A stretch of 5,456 nucleotides of DNA from DATKXO01 sp035528995 (lineage in GTDB: Bacteria; Planctomycetota; Phycisphaerae; UBA1845): NCBI GenBank assembly GCA_035528995.1, contig DATKXO010000300.1, positions 1 to 5,456 on the forward strand. Reading direction: 5' to 3'. Position 1 is the first letter of the stretch; each line of letters starts with the position of its first letter. The notes beneath the pieces were generated by a model, which saw nothing but the letters and a program-made list of their open reading frames with translations, did no database searches and was not told where the DNA came from. The position numbers and the translations under genes are program-made. Of the stretch, positions 1 to 5,456 are shown piece by piece.

Positions 1-141
1 GCGGGGGGCACCCCGGTGGACAAGGCGGTGACCGGCGGGGCGCTCACCGGGCGGGCGGTTTCGGATACCATGGGGCATGGATCGACACCGCCCGTGGGGG
101 CGCCGGGGAACGGCGATGCCCAGGCGGGCGGGCGAAGGTAA
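1..141 (+). CDS. 3' end of an unidentified gene (partial, runs off the left edge)
   Basis: Frame 1 is open from the first base to a TAA at 139-141, giving 46 residues of a C-terminal tail. The tail is rich in Gly, Ala, Pro and Thr, ends Gly-Gly-Arg-Arg, and has no recognisable domain. Third codon positions are mostly G or C, as in the other genes here. The stop overlaps the purine-rich AAGGA (140-144) that serves the next gene, which starts 12 bases downstream. That arrangement is typical of a co-transcribed, possibly translationally coupled pair. Frame 2 has an early stop; frame 3 is also open but runs into the next gene out of phase. No function can be assigned from this fragment. The main doubt is that a 46-codon open stretch can occur by chance in GC-rich DNA. 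Confidence 0.45.
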   Translation, partial: AGGTPVDKAVTGGALTGRAVSDTMGHGSTPPVGAPGNGDAQAGGRR

Positions 142-144
142 GGA
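140..144 (+). promoter_or_regulatory. Ribosome binding site of the carbonic-anhydrase-like gene
   Basis: AAGGA lies nine bases before the ATG at 154 and overlaps the TAA stop of the upstream partial gene. It supports the ATG at 154 as the start and suggests translational coupling. Confidence 0.55.
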
Positions 145-153
145 CTCGGTACG

Positions 154-561
154 ATGCCGGAACACCGTTTTGTCACCGCGATCAACTGCATGGACGGCCG
201 GGTGCAGGAGCCGGTCTTCCGATGGATGACGCGTCGGCTGGCGGCCCACTACGTGGACATGATCACCGAGGCAGGCCCGGTCGTCATGCTGGCCACCGGA
301 CACCGCAGCGAGTGGGCCTCCATCGAGCAGCGCGTGCAGATCTCGATCAACGCGCACGGCAGCCGGGCGGTGGCCGTCATTGGCCACCACGATTGCGCCG
401 GCAATCCGGTGCCTGACGAAGTCCACTTCGAGCAGATCAAACAGGCGGCGGCCGTGGTCGGCCGGTGGAACCTCGGCGTGCGTGTTCTGGGCCTGTGGGT
501 CACCAAGCGATGGAACGTCGACGTGATCTGCGACAGCGACATGGACCGCGACATGCTCTGA
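154..561 (+). CDS. Small beta-carbonic-anhydrase-like protein
   Basis: This 135-residue cytoplasmic protein carries the signature of beta-class carbonic anhydrases. The N-terminal strand leads into Cys12-x-Asp14-x-Arg16, matching the zinc-ligand Cys and the Asp-Arg dyad of the family. A central strand (about 71-77) leads into His78-His79-Asp80-Cys81, matching HxxC, the second and third zinc ligands. The known family reaction is CO2 hydration to bicarbonate. The protein is shorter than classical beta-carbonic anhydrases (about 170-220 residues), and the Cys motif starts only 12 residues in, so the usual N-terminal helices are absent. It therefore resembles the compact, putative carbonic anhydrases seen in many bacterial genomes, whose activity is less certain. 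It has no signal peptide or membrane segment. The start is supported by AAGGA nine bases upstream. It follows an upstream gene closely and converges on the EamA permease gene. The fold assignment is fairly secure; catalytic activity is inference. Confidence 0.78.
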   Translation: MPEHRFVTAINCMDGRVQEPVFRWMTRRLAAHYVDMITEAGPVVMLATGHRSEWASIEQRVQISINAHGSRAVAVIGHHDCAGNPVPDEVHFEQIKQAAAVVGRWNLGVRVLGLWVTKRWNVDVICDSDMDRDML

Positions 562-649
562 TCCATGGGCGCGAGCGGCCAGCTTCCCCCGTTCGGGCAA
601 TCGGGCGGCCCTACGCACGTCAGTCACGTCGGCGCAACCGTTCATGTCA
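562..649. other. Convergent intergenic gap
   Basis: These 88 bases separate the stops of the convergent carbonic-anhydrase-like and EamA genes. The only structure seen is a 3-bp CCC/GGG stem around 588-597 and a CACGTC repeat (two copies, three bases apart) near 617-631. Neither has a T-run, so no intrinsic terminator can be called for either strand. Confidence 0.5.
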
Positions 650-1516
650 TCACCGGCGGGCGGTGCAGACGAACCAAACTCCGAGCAGGACCGTGGCGCC
701 GCCGAGCAGGCCGACGGCGTTGATGCGTTCGCCGAGAACGATCGCGGCCGTTATCCAGGTGACGATGGGCTCGAGGTAGAGGTAGGCGCCGGCGGTGGTC
801 GAGCCGACGTCGCGGACGGCCGCGTTCCATAGCCAATGGGCCGAGCCGGTGCAGACGACGCCGAGGAACACGACGGCCGACACAGTCTTGAGGTCCCAGG
901 GTCCGACCTGCCACGGTTGTGCGAAGGCCACGAGCGTCGTCGCCAATGCGGCGACACCCACGGCCGCAAAGGTCACGGGGAGGGAGCCACTTCGGGTAAC
1001 GGCCCTGACGGCCAGCAGCGTGTAGGCGGCCCAGGTGATGCAGGAGACCAGTTGGAGCAGGTCGCCGAGCTTGGCGTCGGTGAATCGCACGCCGGTCGAT
1101 AGCGAGACGATGAGCACGCCGCAGGTGCCGAGCAGGATTCCGCCCCAGGCGCGTGCACGCAGGCGCTCGCCCAGAAAAACGAGGGCGCCGACGGCGATGG
1201 CGATGGGGGCGAAGGCGATGATCCAACCGGTGTTGGTCGCCGTGGTCTTGAGCAGGCCGACGGCCTGAATGAGCAGGTGGGCGGCCAGGATCGCACCGAG
1301 CAGCACACAGCGGGAGCGGTCCTGAGCGTGCGGCCGGACGCGGCCTCCCACGAGACGGGCCAGGGCTAGCATCGTGGCGCAGCCGATGATCATGCGGGCG
1401 GCCACCAGGGCGAACGGCGTGAGGACCTCGAGGGCGATCCTGGTGGCCACGAACGACACGCCCCAGAAGACGACGACGGCCAGGGCCTTGATGGAAAGGC
1501 GTTCGTGCAGTCGCAT
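650..1516 (-). CDS. EamA-family (DMT superfamily) 10-helix permease
   Basis: This 288-residue inner-membrane protein has about ten hydrophobic helices, near residues 10-28, 33-54, 69-88, 95-114, 121-139, 150-170, 180-199, 211-229, 240-260 and 266-284. It shows the two-repeat architecture of EamA transporters. The first helix has the typical FWGVSF core. Each half ends with the same Leu-Gly-Glu-Arg motif (115-118 and 261-264), and the second half carries the usual Tyr-Leu-Glu-Pro (247-250). Length is normal for the family (about 280-310). Known members export amino acids, metabolites or drugs; the substrate cannot be read from the sequence. The frame stays open to 1984, but the upstream part is Arg/Pro-rich and not membrane-like. 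The ATG at 1516 has AAGAGGA ten bases before it, whereas an alternative ATG at 1543 lacks a good ribosome binding site. It is convergent with the carbonic-anhydrase-like gene and divergent from the cytochrome gene, so it is probably monocistronic. Confidence 0.9.
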   Translation of the reverse strand: MRLHERLSIKALAVVVFWGVSFVATRIALEVLTPFALVAARMIIGCATMLALARLVGGRVRPHAQDRSRCVLLGAILAAHLLIQAVGLLKTTATNTGWIIAFAPIAIAVGALVFLGERLRARAWGGILLGTCGVLIVSLSTGVRFTDAKLGDLLQLVSCITWAAYTLLAVRAVTRSGSLPVTFAAVGVAALATTLVAFAQPWQVGPWDLKTVSAVVFLGVVCTGSAHWLWNAAVRDVGSTTAGAYLYLEPIVTWITAAIVLGERINAVGLLGGATVLLGVWFVCTARR

Positions 1517-1526
1517 CGGGTCCGTG

Positions 1527-1533
1527 TCCTCTT
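1527..1533 (-). promoter_or_regulatory. Ribosome binding site deciding the EamA start
   Basis: Read on the minus strand this is AAGAGGA, ten bases before the ATG at 1516-1514. It favours this start over the in-frame ATG at 1543, whose upstream sequence is GC-rich without a clear purine tract. Confidence 0.5.
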
Positions 1534-1958
1534 GCCTCGGCATGCCGCCGCCGACATCCGCTGCCGCGAACGCGACAGGGTAATGGCACCCGCGGCGCAT
1601 GCGACAGGGCGTTGGCACGCGGGGGGCCGACCCGTGCCCACACGGGGCGGGCGATGGGGCAATTGTAGGGGAGGCGCCGGGCGGCGGCGCGGTCGTCGGG
1701 GCGCCTGCCGGACTCCGGGAGGCCCGGCCGGTGGGCCATGCGGGTGACGCCGAACGGGCTGAGCACATGCCGTTTTGACGGCTGTCTGGGCGGGCCGGCA
1801 CGCTCGCGAAACCACGCGGGCACGGCCTCCGGCGACGCTGCAATGGCCGCGCTTCAGGTGTGGCTTCGCGTCTCGGCTGGCTGACTGGGAGCCGCCATTG
1901 GCCTGAGGTCCGGGCACGCCACTCCCCTCTGCCGGCGATGTCGGGGCCACGCGGGGAT

Positions 1959-1991
1959 GACACACTCAAGTGTCTGAAAAACAAACACTTG
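1959..1991. repeat. Overlapping palindromes, candidate operator
   Basis: CAAGTGT (1967-1973) is matched by a perfect inverted copy ACACTTG (1985-1991) across an 11-base A-rich spacer. The left arm also pairs locally: ACACT-CA-AGTGT (1962-1973) is palindromic, and GACAC (1959-1963) mirrors GTGTC (1970-1974). The result is three ACACT-type half-sites inside 33 bases, in an AT-rich island between two divergent genes. This looks more like a protein-binding site than a terminator, since no T-run follows on either strand. It lies about 440 bases upstream of the EamA start and 520 upstream of the cytochrome start. The operator role is inference. Confidence 0.35.
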
Positions 1992-2448
1992 CGGAGAATC
2001 CGTCTCCCGGCCCCAGGACAATACCGCCACCGAAAACGCGTCTCCAGGTCCCCATATGCCGCCTGCGCTGGTGCGCAACTTGGGCCGGGTCAGTCGTTTA
2101 CGGCTGGCCTCTCTCTTGCTCACATCACCCGAAACCCGGTCGGCCGTGACGTCTGGGCATGGCGGCTGCGGCGGCATCAACCCTCGGCAATCAACGCATC
2201 GTTCTCGACAAACGGAGGTCTTCGCTGAACGTCTCCTGTACCCTTGATCTGGGCAAGTATGTTCGCGTCGCCGGTTCTTGGTTGTGGGTCGAATGCCGCA
2301 TGAATCGTCATGCCACCATGCCTGCTTGCGCGGACTGCGTGCAGAAACACGTCAGACCTCGGGAAGTCCGCGTTCTCTGCCCATTCGCGTACGGTCGTTC
2401 GGGCAGCAAGCGGATTGTGGCCGCCCCAGAACCGGTTTACGATCCTGA

Positions 2449-2492
2449 GCTGCTCGGGAGCAGCGCGGGCCTGCCCGACTTCCGGAAACCGG
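2449..2492 (+). promoter_or_regulatory. Three tandem hairpins in the cytochrome leader
   Basis: Three perfect stems follow one another just upstream of the cytochrome ribosome binding site. They are GCTGCT/AGCAGC with loop CGGG (2449-2464), CGGG/CCCG with loop CCTG (2466-2477), and CCGG/CCGG with loop AAA (2482-2492). They could form a structured 5' leader, protect the mRNA or affect translation. The stems are short and the DNA is GC-rich, so chance is a real alternative. No known riboswitch class was recognised. Confidence 0.3.
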
Positions 2493-2502
2493 GTCAATCT
2501 AC

Positions 2503-2507
2503 GGGAG
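2503..2507 (+). promoter_or_regulatory. Ribosome binding site deciding the cytochrome start
   Basis: GGGAG sits six bases before the ATG at 2514. It marks this ATG as the start although the frame is open back to an ATG at 2310. The sequence encoded between 2310 and 2513 does not look like a signal peptide, whereas the protein starting at 2514 does. Confidence 0.55.
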
Positions 2508-2513
2508 CGCGTC

Positions 2514-5072
2514 ATGTCGCCTGAAACCAGCTTATGGCGAGCCGGGCAGCGATCGCGCCTTTGCCTGGCGATGCTCGTTGCGGGCTTTTTCATCGACGGA
2601 GCGTCCGTTCCTGCGGCCACTGCCGCACCCGGCGCTGCGGCGCAGGCCGATGCGGACGCACCCGGTGAGTCCATCCAACGTCGTTTGCCCCCATCCGGCT
2701 GCGCGGACTGCCACGCGGGCATCGAGTGGATCCGCGATCCGGGCTCGACCATGATGCAACAGATTCTCTCGCAGGGTCAGCGTTACGATGATCCGGCCGG
2801 CTGCGTGGTCTGTCACGGCGGCGACCCCTCGGCGACGACGGCCGAGGATGCCCACGCGGGCGGGGGTTTCTATCCATCACCAACCAGCCCGTGGATCAAC
2901 GAATCCACCTGCGGCTTGTGCCACGCGCGACATACCCGAACGCAGTGGACCTCGCTGATGATGACCGAGTCGGGCAAGATTCAGGGCACCTCCTGGTCGT
3001 TCGGCGGGTTGCAGGGCTACGAACATCGCTGGGGCAACTACGACGTGAAGAACCCTGCCGACCCGGCCAAACGCGTGGGCACGCCAGCCTATCGATCGTA
3101 CATGGAGACGCTCAAGAAGGTCGAACCCAACGTCTTCCCCGACGAGCAGGTCACGCTGCCACGGGCGGTCACCGACCTGGCTGCGCTCGCGGGCAACCCC
3201 GAACTGGCCGCGTTCACCTACATCCGCGCCGAGTGCCAGCGTTGTCACCTGGGCGTCCGCGGGCGACAGAAGCGCGGCGACTACCGGGGCATGGGGTGCG
3301 CGGCGTGCCACATCCCCTATTCCGACAACGGGCTGTACGAAGGCGGCGACCCGACGATTCCGAAGGACGAACCCGGCCACCTGCTGGTGCACGCCATGCA
3401 GTCCACGCGCGAGGCGAAGGTCACCGCCGGCGACGTGGCCTACAGCGGCATCCCGCTGAAAACCTGCGAGACGTGTCACAACCGCGGCAAACGAATCGGT
3501 GTTTCGTTTCAGGGGCTGATGGAAAGCGCGTTTGAGACGCCGTACACTGAAGGCGGAGGCGGGCAGATCGCCCTGCACACCAAACGCTACATAGCCATGC
3601 ACACCGACATTCACGCGCGGGAGGGCATGATCTGTCAGGACTGTCATACGTCGATCGACGTGCACGGCGACGGCTTCATCGCCGGGACCAATCTCGCCCA
3701 GATCCAGATCGAGTGCCCCGACTGTCACGGCACGCCCGAGAGCTATCCGTGGGAGTTGCCGCTCGGCTACGGAGATGAACACGCCGAGCAGCCTCAGACC
3801 GGTGAGCCGCGCGGCGTCGCCACTTCGCTGCCCCAACCGCTGACGGAGGGCACGCCGTACGAGCCCGAGGACGGCTATCTGCTCACCGCGCGAGGCAACC
3901 CATTCCCCGAGGTCGTGCGTCGCGGAAACCGGGTCATCGTGCACGCCGCGGGCGGAAAGGACATCGAACTGCGCCCGCTCAAGCTCATCAGCCGGGAGCG
4001 ATCCTGGGAGCCGGCCGTCGAAGCCCGAGTGGCGATGCAGCAGGTGGAAGAGCACATCGACCGCATGGAGTGCTACGCCTGTCACGCCAAGTGGGTGCCG
4101 CAGTGCTACGGCTGTCACCTGCGGATCGACTTCTCCGAAGGCAAGCAGTGCTTCGACTGGGTACAGGCCGGCCACATGCACGAGAAACCGGAGAACCGCA
4201 ATGACACCCGCGAGGGTGACTACGAGGTGATGATCCCAGGCGAAGTGTCCGAGCAGCGTTCGTACATGCGTTGGGAGGATCCGCCGTTGGGCGTCAGCGG
4301 TGAAGGGCGGATCTGTCCGGTCACGGCCGGGTGCCAACCCAGTGTTACCGTTATCGGCGAAGACGGAGAGACGATCATCCTCAACCACATCTTTCGCACA
4401 CCGCCGAACACGGAGGGCGCCGGCCCCGAGGGGCAGCTTGCCATCGACATGAGCCCCGGTCAGCCGCACACCATCGGCCGGGCGCGGTCCTGCACGTCGT
4501 GTCATTCATCAGAGAAGGCACTGGGGTACGGGATCGAAGGCGGGCGGCTGTCCGGGCCCTGGCAGAATCCGGTCTACGTCGACCTGATGACGGCTGACTT
4601 CCAGCTCATTCCCGACAAGGCCGAGCCTCAGATCGAAGCCATCCCGAACCTCGAAGCCGACTGGTCACGTTTCGTCACCGAAGACGGGAAACAGCTCCAG
4701 ACCGTCGGCCACCATTGGAGCCTGTCCCGGCCGATGAACAACGCCGAACGCGGGAACACCGATCGCGACGGCGTCTGCCTGGCCTGCCACCAGGAAATTC
4801 CCGAGCGGTCGGTGGCCGTGAGCCTGCTGCACCACGTAGCCGAAGCCGGCGACATGCTGCCGAAGACCGACGACGAGCACGCGGCGCTGCTCCACAAGAA
4901 CATCCTCTTCGCCGCGTGGGGCCAGGTGGGCGGTGGCTTCCTCGGCGTGGTCGGCGTGCTGCTAATCGCCGTCTGGCTCTGGAGGCGACGGAAGGAAGGC
5001 AGGGCCGACGCGGCCGACAAAGAAGGATCGACGCCTGTCGCAGACGGTGAGGACAGCGGCGAGACACCGTAA
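2514..5072 (+). CDS. Exported dodecahaem c-type cytochrome with C-terminal membrane anchor
   Basis: This 852-residue protein has twelve CXXCH haem c motifs, starting at Cys63, 97, 133, 241, 262, 318, 374, 401, 520, 531, 660 and 755. A Sec-type signal peptide is visible: Arg9/13/15, a hydrophobic core at about 16-36, then an Ala-rich stretch with possible AxA cleavage near 36-44. About 22 further histidines could supply distal ligands for bis-His haems. A single hydrophobic helix (about 797-823) followed by Arg-Arg-Arg-Lys predicts a C-terminal anchor, with the haem domain outside the cytoplasmic membrane and an acidic tail inside. Haem-free stretches lie at about 406-519 and 536-659; the second holds a Cys601/Cys607 pair not in a haem motif. 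The role is probably periplasmic electron transfer, either as a relay or as the electron-carrying subunit of a respiratory enzyme. No substrate or named subfamily can be assigned. The start at 2514 is chosen for GGGAG six bases upstream and for the signal peptide. No partner gene or haem-maturation gene lies in the window, and the gene looks monocistronic. Confidence 0.93.
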   Translation: MSPETSLWRAGQRSRLCLAMLVAGFFIDGASVPAATAAPGAAAQADADAPGESIQRRLPPSGCADCHAGIEWIRDPGSTMMQQILSQGQRYDDPAGCVVCHGGDPSATTAEDAHAGGGFYPSPTSPWINESTCGLCHARHTRTQWTSLMMTESGKIQGTSWSFGGLQGYEHRWGNYDVKNPADPAKRVGTPAYRSYMETLKKVEPNVFPDEQVTLPRAVTDLAALAGNPELAAFTYIRAECQRCHLGVRGRQKRGDYRGMGCAACHIPYSDNGLYEGGDPTIPKDEPGHLLVHAMQSTREAKVTAGDVAYSGIPLKTCETCHNRGKRIGVSFQGLMESAFETPYTEGGGGQIALHTKRYIAMHTDIHAREGMICQDCHTSIDVHGDGFIAGTNLAQIQIECPDCHGTPESYPWELPLGYGDEHAEQPQTGEPRGVATSLPQPLTEGTPYEPEDGYLLTARGNPFPEVVRRGNRVIVHAAGGKDIELRPLKLISRERSWEPAVEARVAMQQVEEHIDRMECYACHAKWVPQCYGCHLRIDFSEGKQCFDWVQAGHMHEKPENRNDTREGDYEVMIPGEVSEQRSYMRWEDPPLGVSGEGRICPVTAGCQPSVTVIGEDGETIILNHIFRTPPNTEGAGPEGQLAIDMSPGQPHTIGRARSCTSCHSSEKALGYGIEGGRLSGPWQNPVYVDLMTADFQLIPDKAEPQIEAIPNLEADWSRFVTEDGKQLQTVGHHWSLSRPMNNAERGNTDRDGVCLACHQEIPERSVAVSLLHHVAEAGDMLPKTDDEHAALLHKNILFAAWGQVGGGFLGVVGVLLIAVWLWRRRKEGRADAADKEGSTPVADGEDSGETP

Positions 5073-5082
5073 GACTCACCCG

Positions 5083-5107
5083 GCCGGCTCATCGGGGAGC
5101 AGCCGGC
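5083..5107 (+). terminator. Hairpin just after the cytochrome stop, possible terminator
   Basis: GCCGGCT (5083-5089) and AGCCGGC (5101-5107) form a perfect 7-bp stem with an 11-base loop, beginning 11 bases after the TAA. Position and GC-rich stem suit a transcript end or mRNA-stabilising hairpin. No T-run follows, so it is not a classical intrinsic terminator. Confidence 0.35.
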
Positions 5108-5210
5108 ACGCCTGCCCTGGGATACATCCGGCGGCCATACACCTTGATGTCAGGGGCACCCGGCCGTGAGACCCGGAAGGACTCCCAAGACCGAGCCCTA
5201 CCCGTTATTG

Positions 5211-5345
5211 ACCGGTGCCCGGTATGCACCCGTGGCCCTTATTCGATTGTGTCATGGGACGGATTCGTCCGGGGCACCTCCCTTCGGTCGGGCGCACCCG
5301 TGCGTTGGGTGCCTACCGTGCGCGTCTCGTGCCCGTGGCCTTTTT
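5211..5345 (+). other. Cluster of short hairpins ending near a T-run, possible structured RNA or compound terminator
   Basis: Perfect or near-perfect stems follow in series. ACCGG/CCGGT has loop TGC (5211-5223). GGACG/CGTCC has loop GATT (5257-5270). GGCACC/GGTGCC (5273-5278 with 5308-5313) encloses two inner stems: CCC/GGG (5280-5292) and CGCA/TGCG (5293-5304). GCGCG/CGTGC has loop TCT and one G-U pair (5320-5332). TTTTT follows at 5341-5345. The enclosed arrangement could fold as a three-way junction. It matches no RNA family I recognise, and GC-rich sequence yields short stems by chance, so the call is tentative. Confidence 0.28.
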
Positions 5346-5396
5346 CTTGTCGGCGTCGCGGCCTCCGGTGGCGTCGGCTACGCGCATCCGCGCCTG

Positions 5397-5418
5397 AGGG
5401 GTGCGTTCCTCTACCCCT
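5397..5418 (+). repeat. Inverted repeat near the right edge
   Basis: AGGGGT (5397-5402) and ACCCCT (5413-5418) form a perfect 6-bp stem with a 10-base loop. The sequence continues into ATAAC without a T-run. It could be part of the hairpin cluster just upstream or of the promoter region of a gene beyond the window. Confidence 0.25.
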
Positions 5419-5456
5419 ATAACTTGGCGCCCGATCACCTTCAGGGGGTGCGGATT

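Larger units (their letters stand above)
1517..2513. other. Long divergent intergenic region, no convincing gene
   Basis: About 1 kb lies between the divergent EamA and cytochrome starts. Several open frames cross it on both strands (for example 1860-2228 plus, 1854-2180 minus, 2159-2524 plus). They overlap one another, are rich in Arg, Ser and Pro, lack a credible ribosome binding site and show no recognisable domain. Base composition is less GC-biased than in the neighbouring genes, including an AT-rich patch around 1960-1990. No tRNA or known riboswitch was recognised. The region should hold the promoters of both flanking genes, but no well-spaced sigma-70 or sigma-54 pair could be identified. 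Structured elements inside it are listed separately. Confidence 0.6.
5073..5456. other. Downstream intergenic region
   Basis: These 384 bases carry no gene that can be supported. A plus-strand frame from 5144 (TTG, next codon ATG) to 5422 encodes a Cys-, Arg- and Trp-rich 92-residue peptide. Another frame runs from 5215 to 5397. Neither has a ribosome binding site, and third codon positions are less GC-rich than in the real genes. The region is notable for repeated short inverted repeats (listed separately). GCACCCG occurs three times (5156-5162, 5226-5232, 5294-5300) and CCCGTGGCC twice (5229-5237, 5332-5340). GGGGTGCG also occurs twice (5398-5405, 5445-5452). Confidence 0.5.

Noticed and set aside
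1662..1667. Minus-strand TACAAT resembling a -10 box for the EamA gene
   Set aside because: No -35-like sequence lies at suitable spacing, and it is about 146 bases from the start codon; a single hexamer match is not enough.
642..1823. Minus-strand open frame of 393 codons overlapping the EamA gene in another frame
   Set aside because: The translation is dominated by Arg, Pro and His and has no membrane segments, whereas the other frame gives a clear 10-helix permease.
1517..1984. N-terminal extension of the EamA frame up to an ATG at 1984
   Set aside because: The extension is Arg/Pro-rich, lengthens the protein by 156 residues beyond the family norm and lacks a ribosome binding site; the ATG at 1516 has AAGAGGA.
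2327..2338. A 12-base copy of the first haem-motif coding sequence (TGCGCGGACTGC, also at 2700-2711)
   Set aside because: It is in a different frame from the cytochrome and is followed by Val rather than His, so it encodes no haem site. There is no flanking similarity, so it is probably coincidence.
2310..2513. N-terminal extension of the cytochrome frame to the ATG at 2310
   Set aside because: The 68 extra residues would bury the signal peptide inside the protein, and a good ribosome binding site precedes the ATG at 2514.
2877..4505. Long minus-strand open frame of 542 codons opposite the cytochrome
   Set aside because: It lies wholly antisense to the cytochrome gene with its twelve in-frame CXXCH motifs. 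The translation is Arg/Val/His-rich with no domain. Long antisense frames are expected where third positions are mostly G or C.
5144..5422. Possible 92-residue protein with one CPVC motif
   Set aside because: It begins at TTG-ATG without a ribosome binding site, its third positions are less GC-rich than in the real genes, it has only one Cys pair, and it runs through the hairpin cluster.
5418..5423. Plus-strand TATAAC resembling a -10 box near the right edge
   Set aside because: The sequence 17 bases upstream (CTGAGG) is a poor -35 element, and no downstream gene is visible to support it.

Overview
This is a GC-rich window from an unidentified bacterium. Short genes are spread out, non-coding spacers are long, and the one large gene encodes an exported multiheme cytochrome. 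That combination would fit Planctomycetota or another GC-rich environmental lineage. This assignment is inference only: there is no rRNA or other marker gene in the window.

Layout: (1) Positions 1-141 hold the 3' end of a plus-strand gene that begins outside the window. Its stop codon touches the ribosome binding site of the next gene. (2) Positions 154-561 (+) encode a compact protein of the beta-carbonic-anhydrase-like type that keeps the Cys-Asp-Arg / His-Cys zinc-site signature. (3) Positions 650-1516 (-) encode a 10-helix EamA-family (drug/metabolite transporter superfamily) permease, convergent with the carbonic-anhydrase-like gene. (4) Positions 1517-2513 are about 1 kb of divergent spacer with no convincing gene. 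It contains an AT-rich palindromic block near 1959-1991 and three tandem hairpins just upstream of the next gene. (5) Positions 2514-5072 (+) encode an 852-residue exported cytochrome with twelve CXXCH haem-binding motifs and one C-terminal membrane anchor. (6) Positions 5073-5456 are a spacer with a hairpin right after the cytochrome stop, then a run of short perfect stems ending near a T-run. This could be a structured RNA or a compound terminator.

The partial gene and the carbonic-anhydrase-like gene look like one operon. The EamA gene and the cytochrome gene look like separate single-gene units read away from the shared spacer. The cytochrome is the most notable gene: it has no recognised oxidoreductase partner in the window, and its exact subfamily cannot be named from the sequence alone. 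No mobile element, CRISPR array, tRNA or rRNA was seen.
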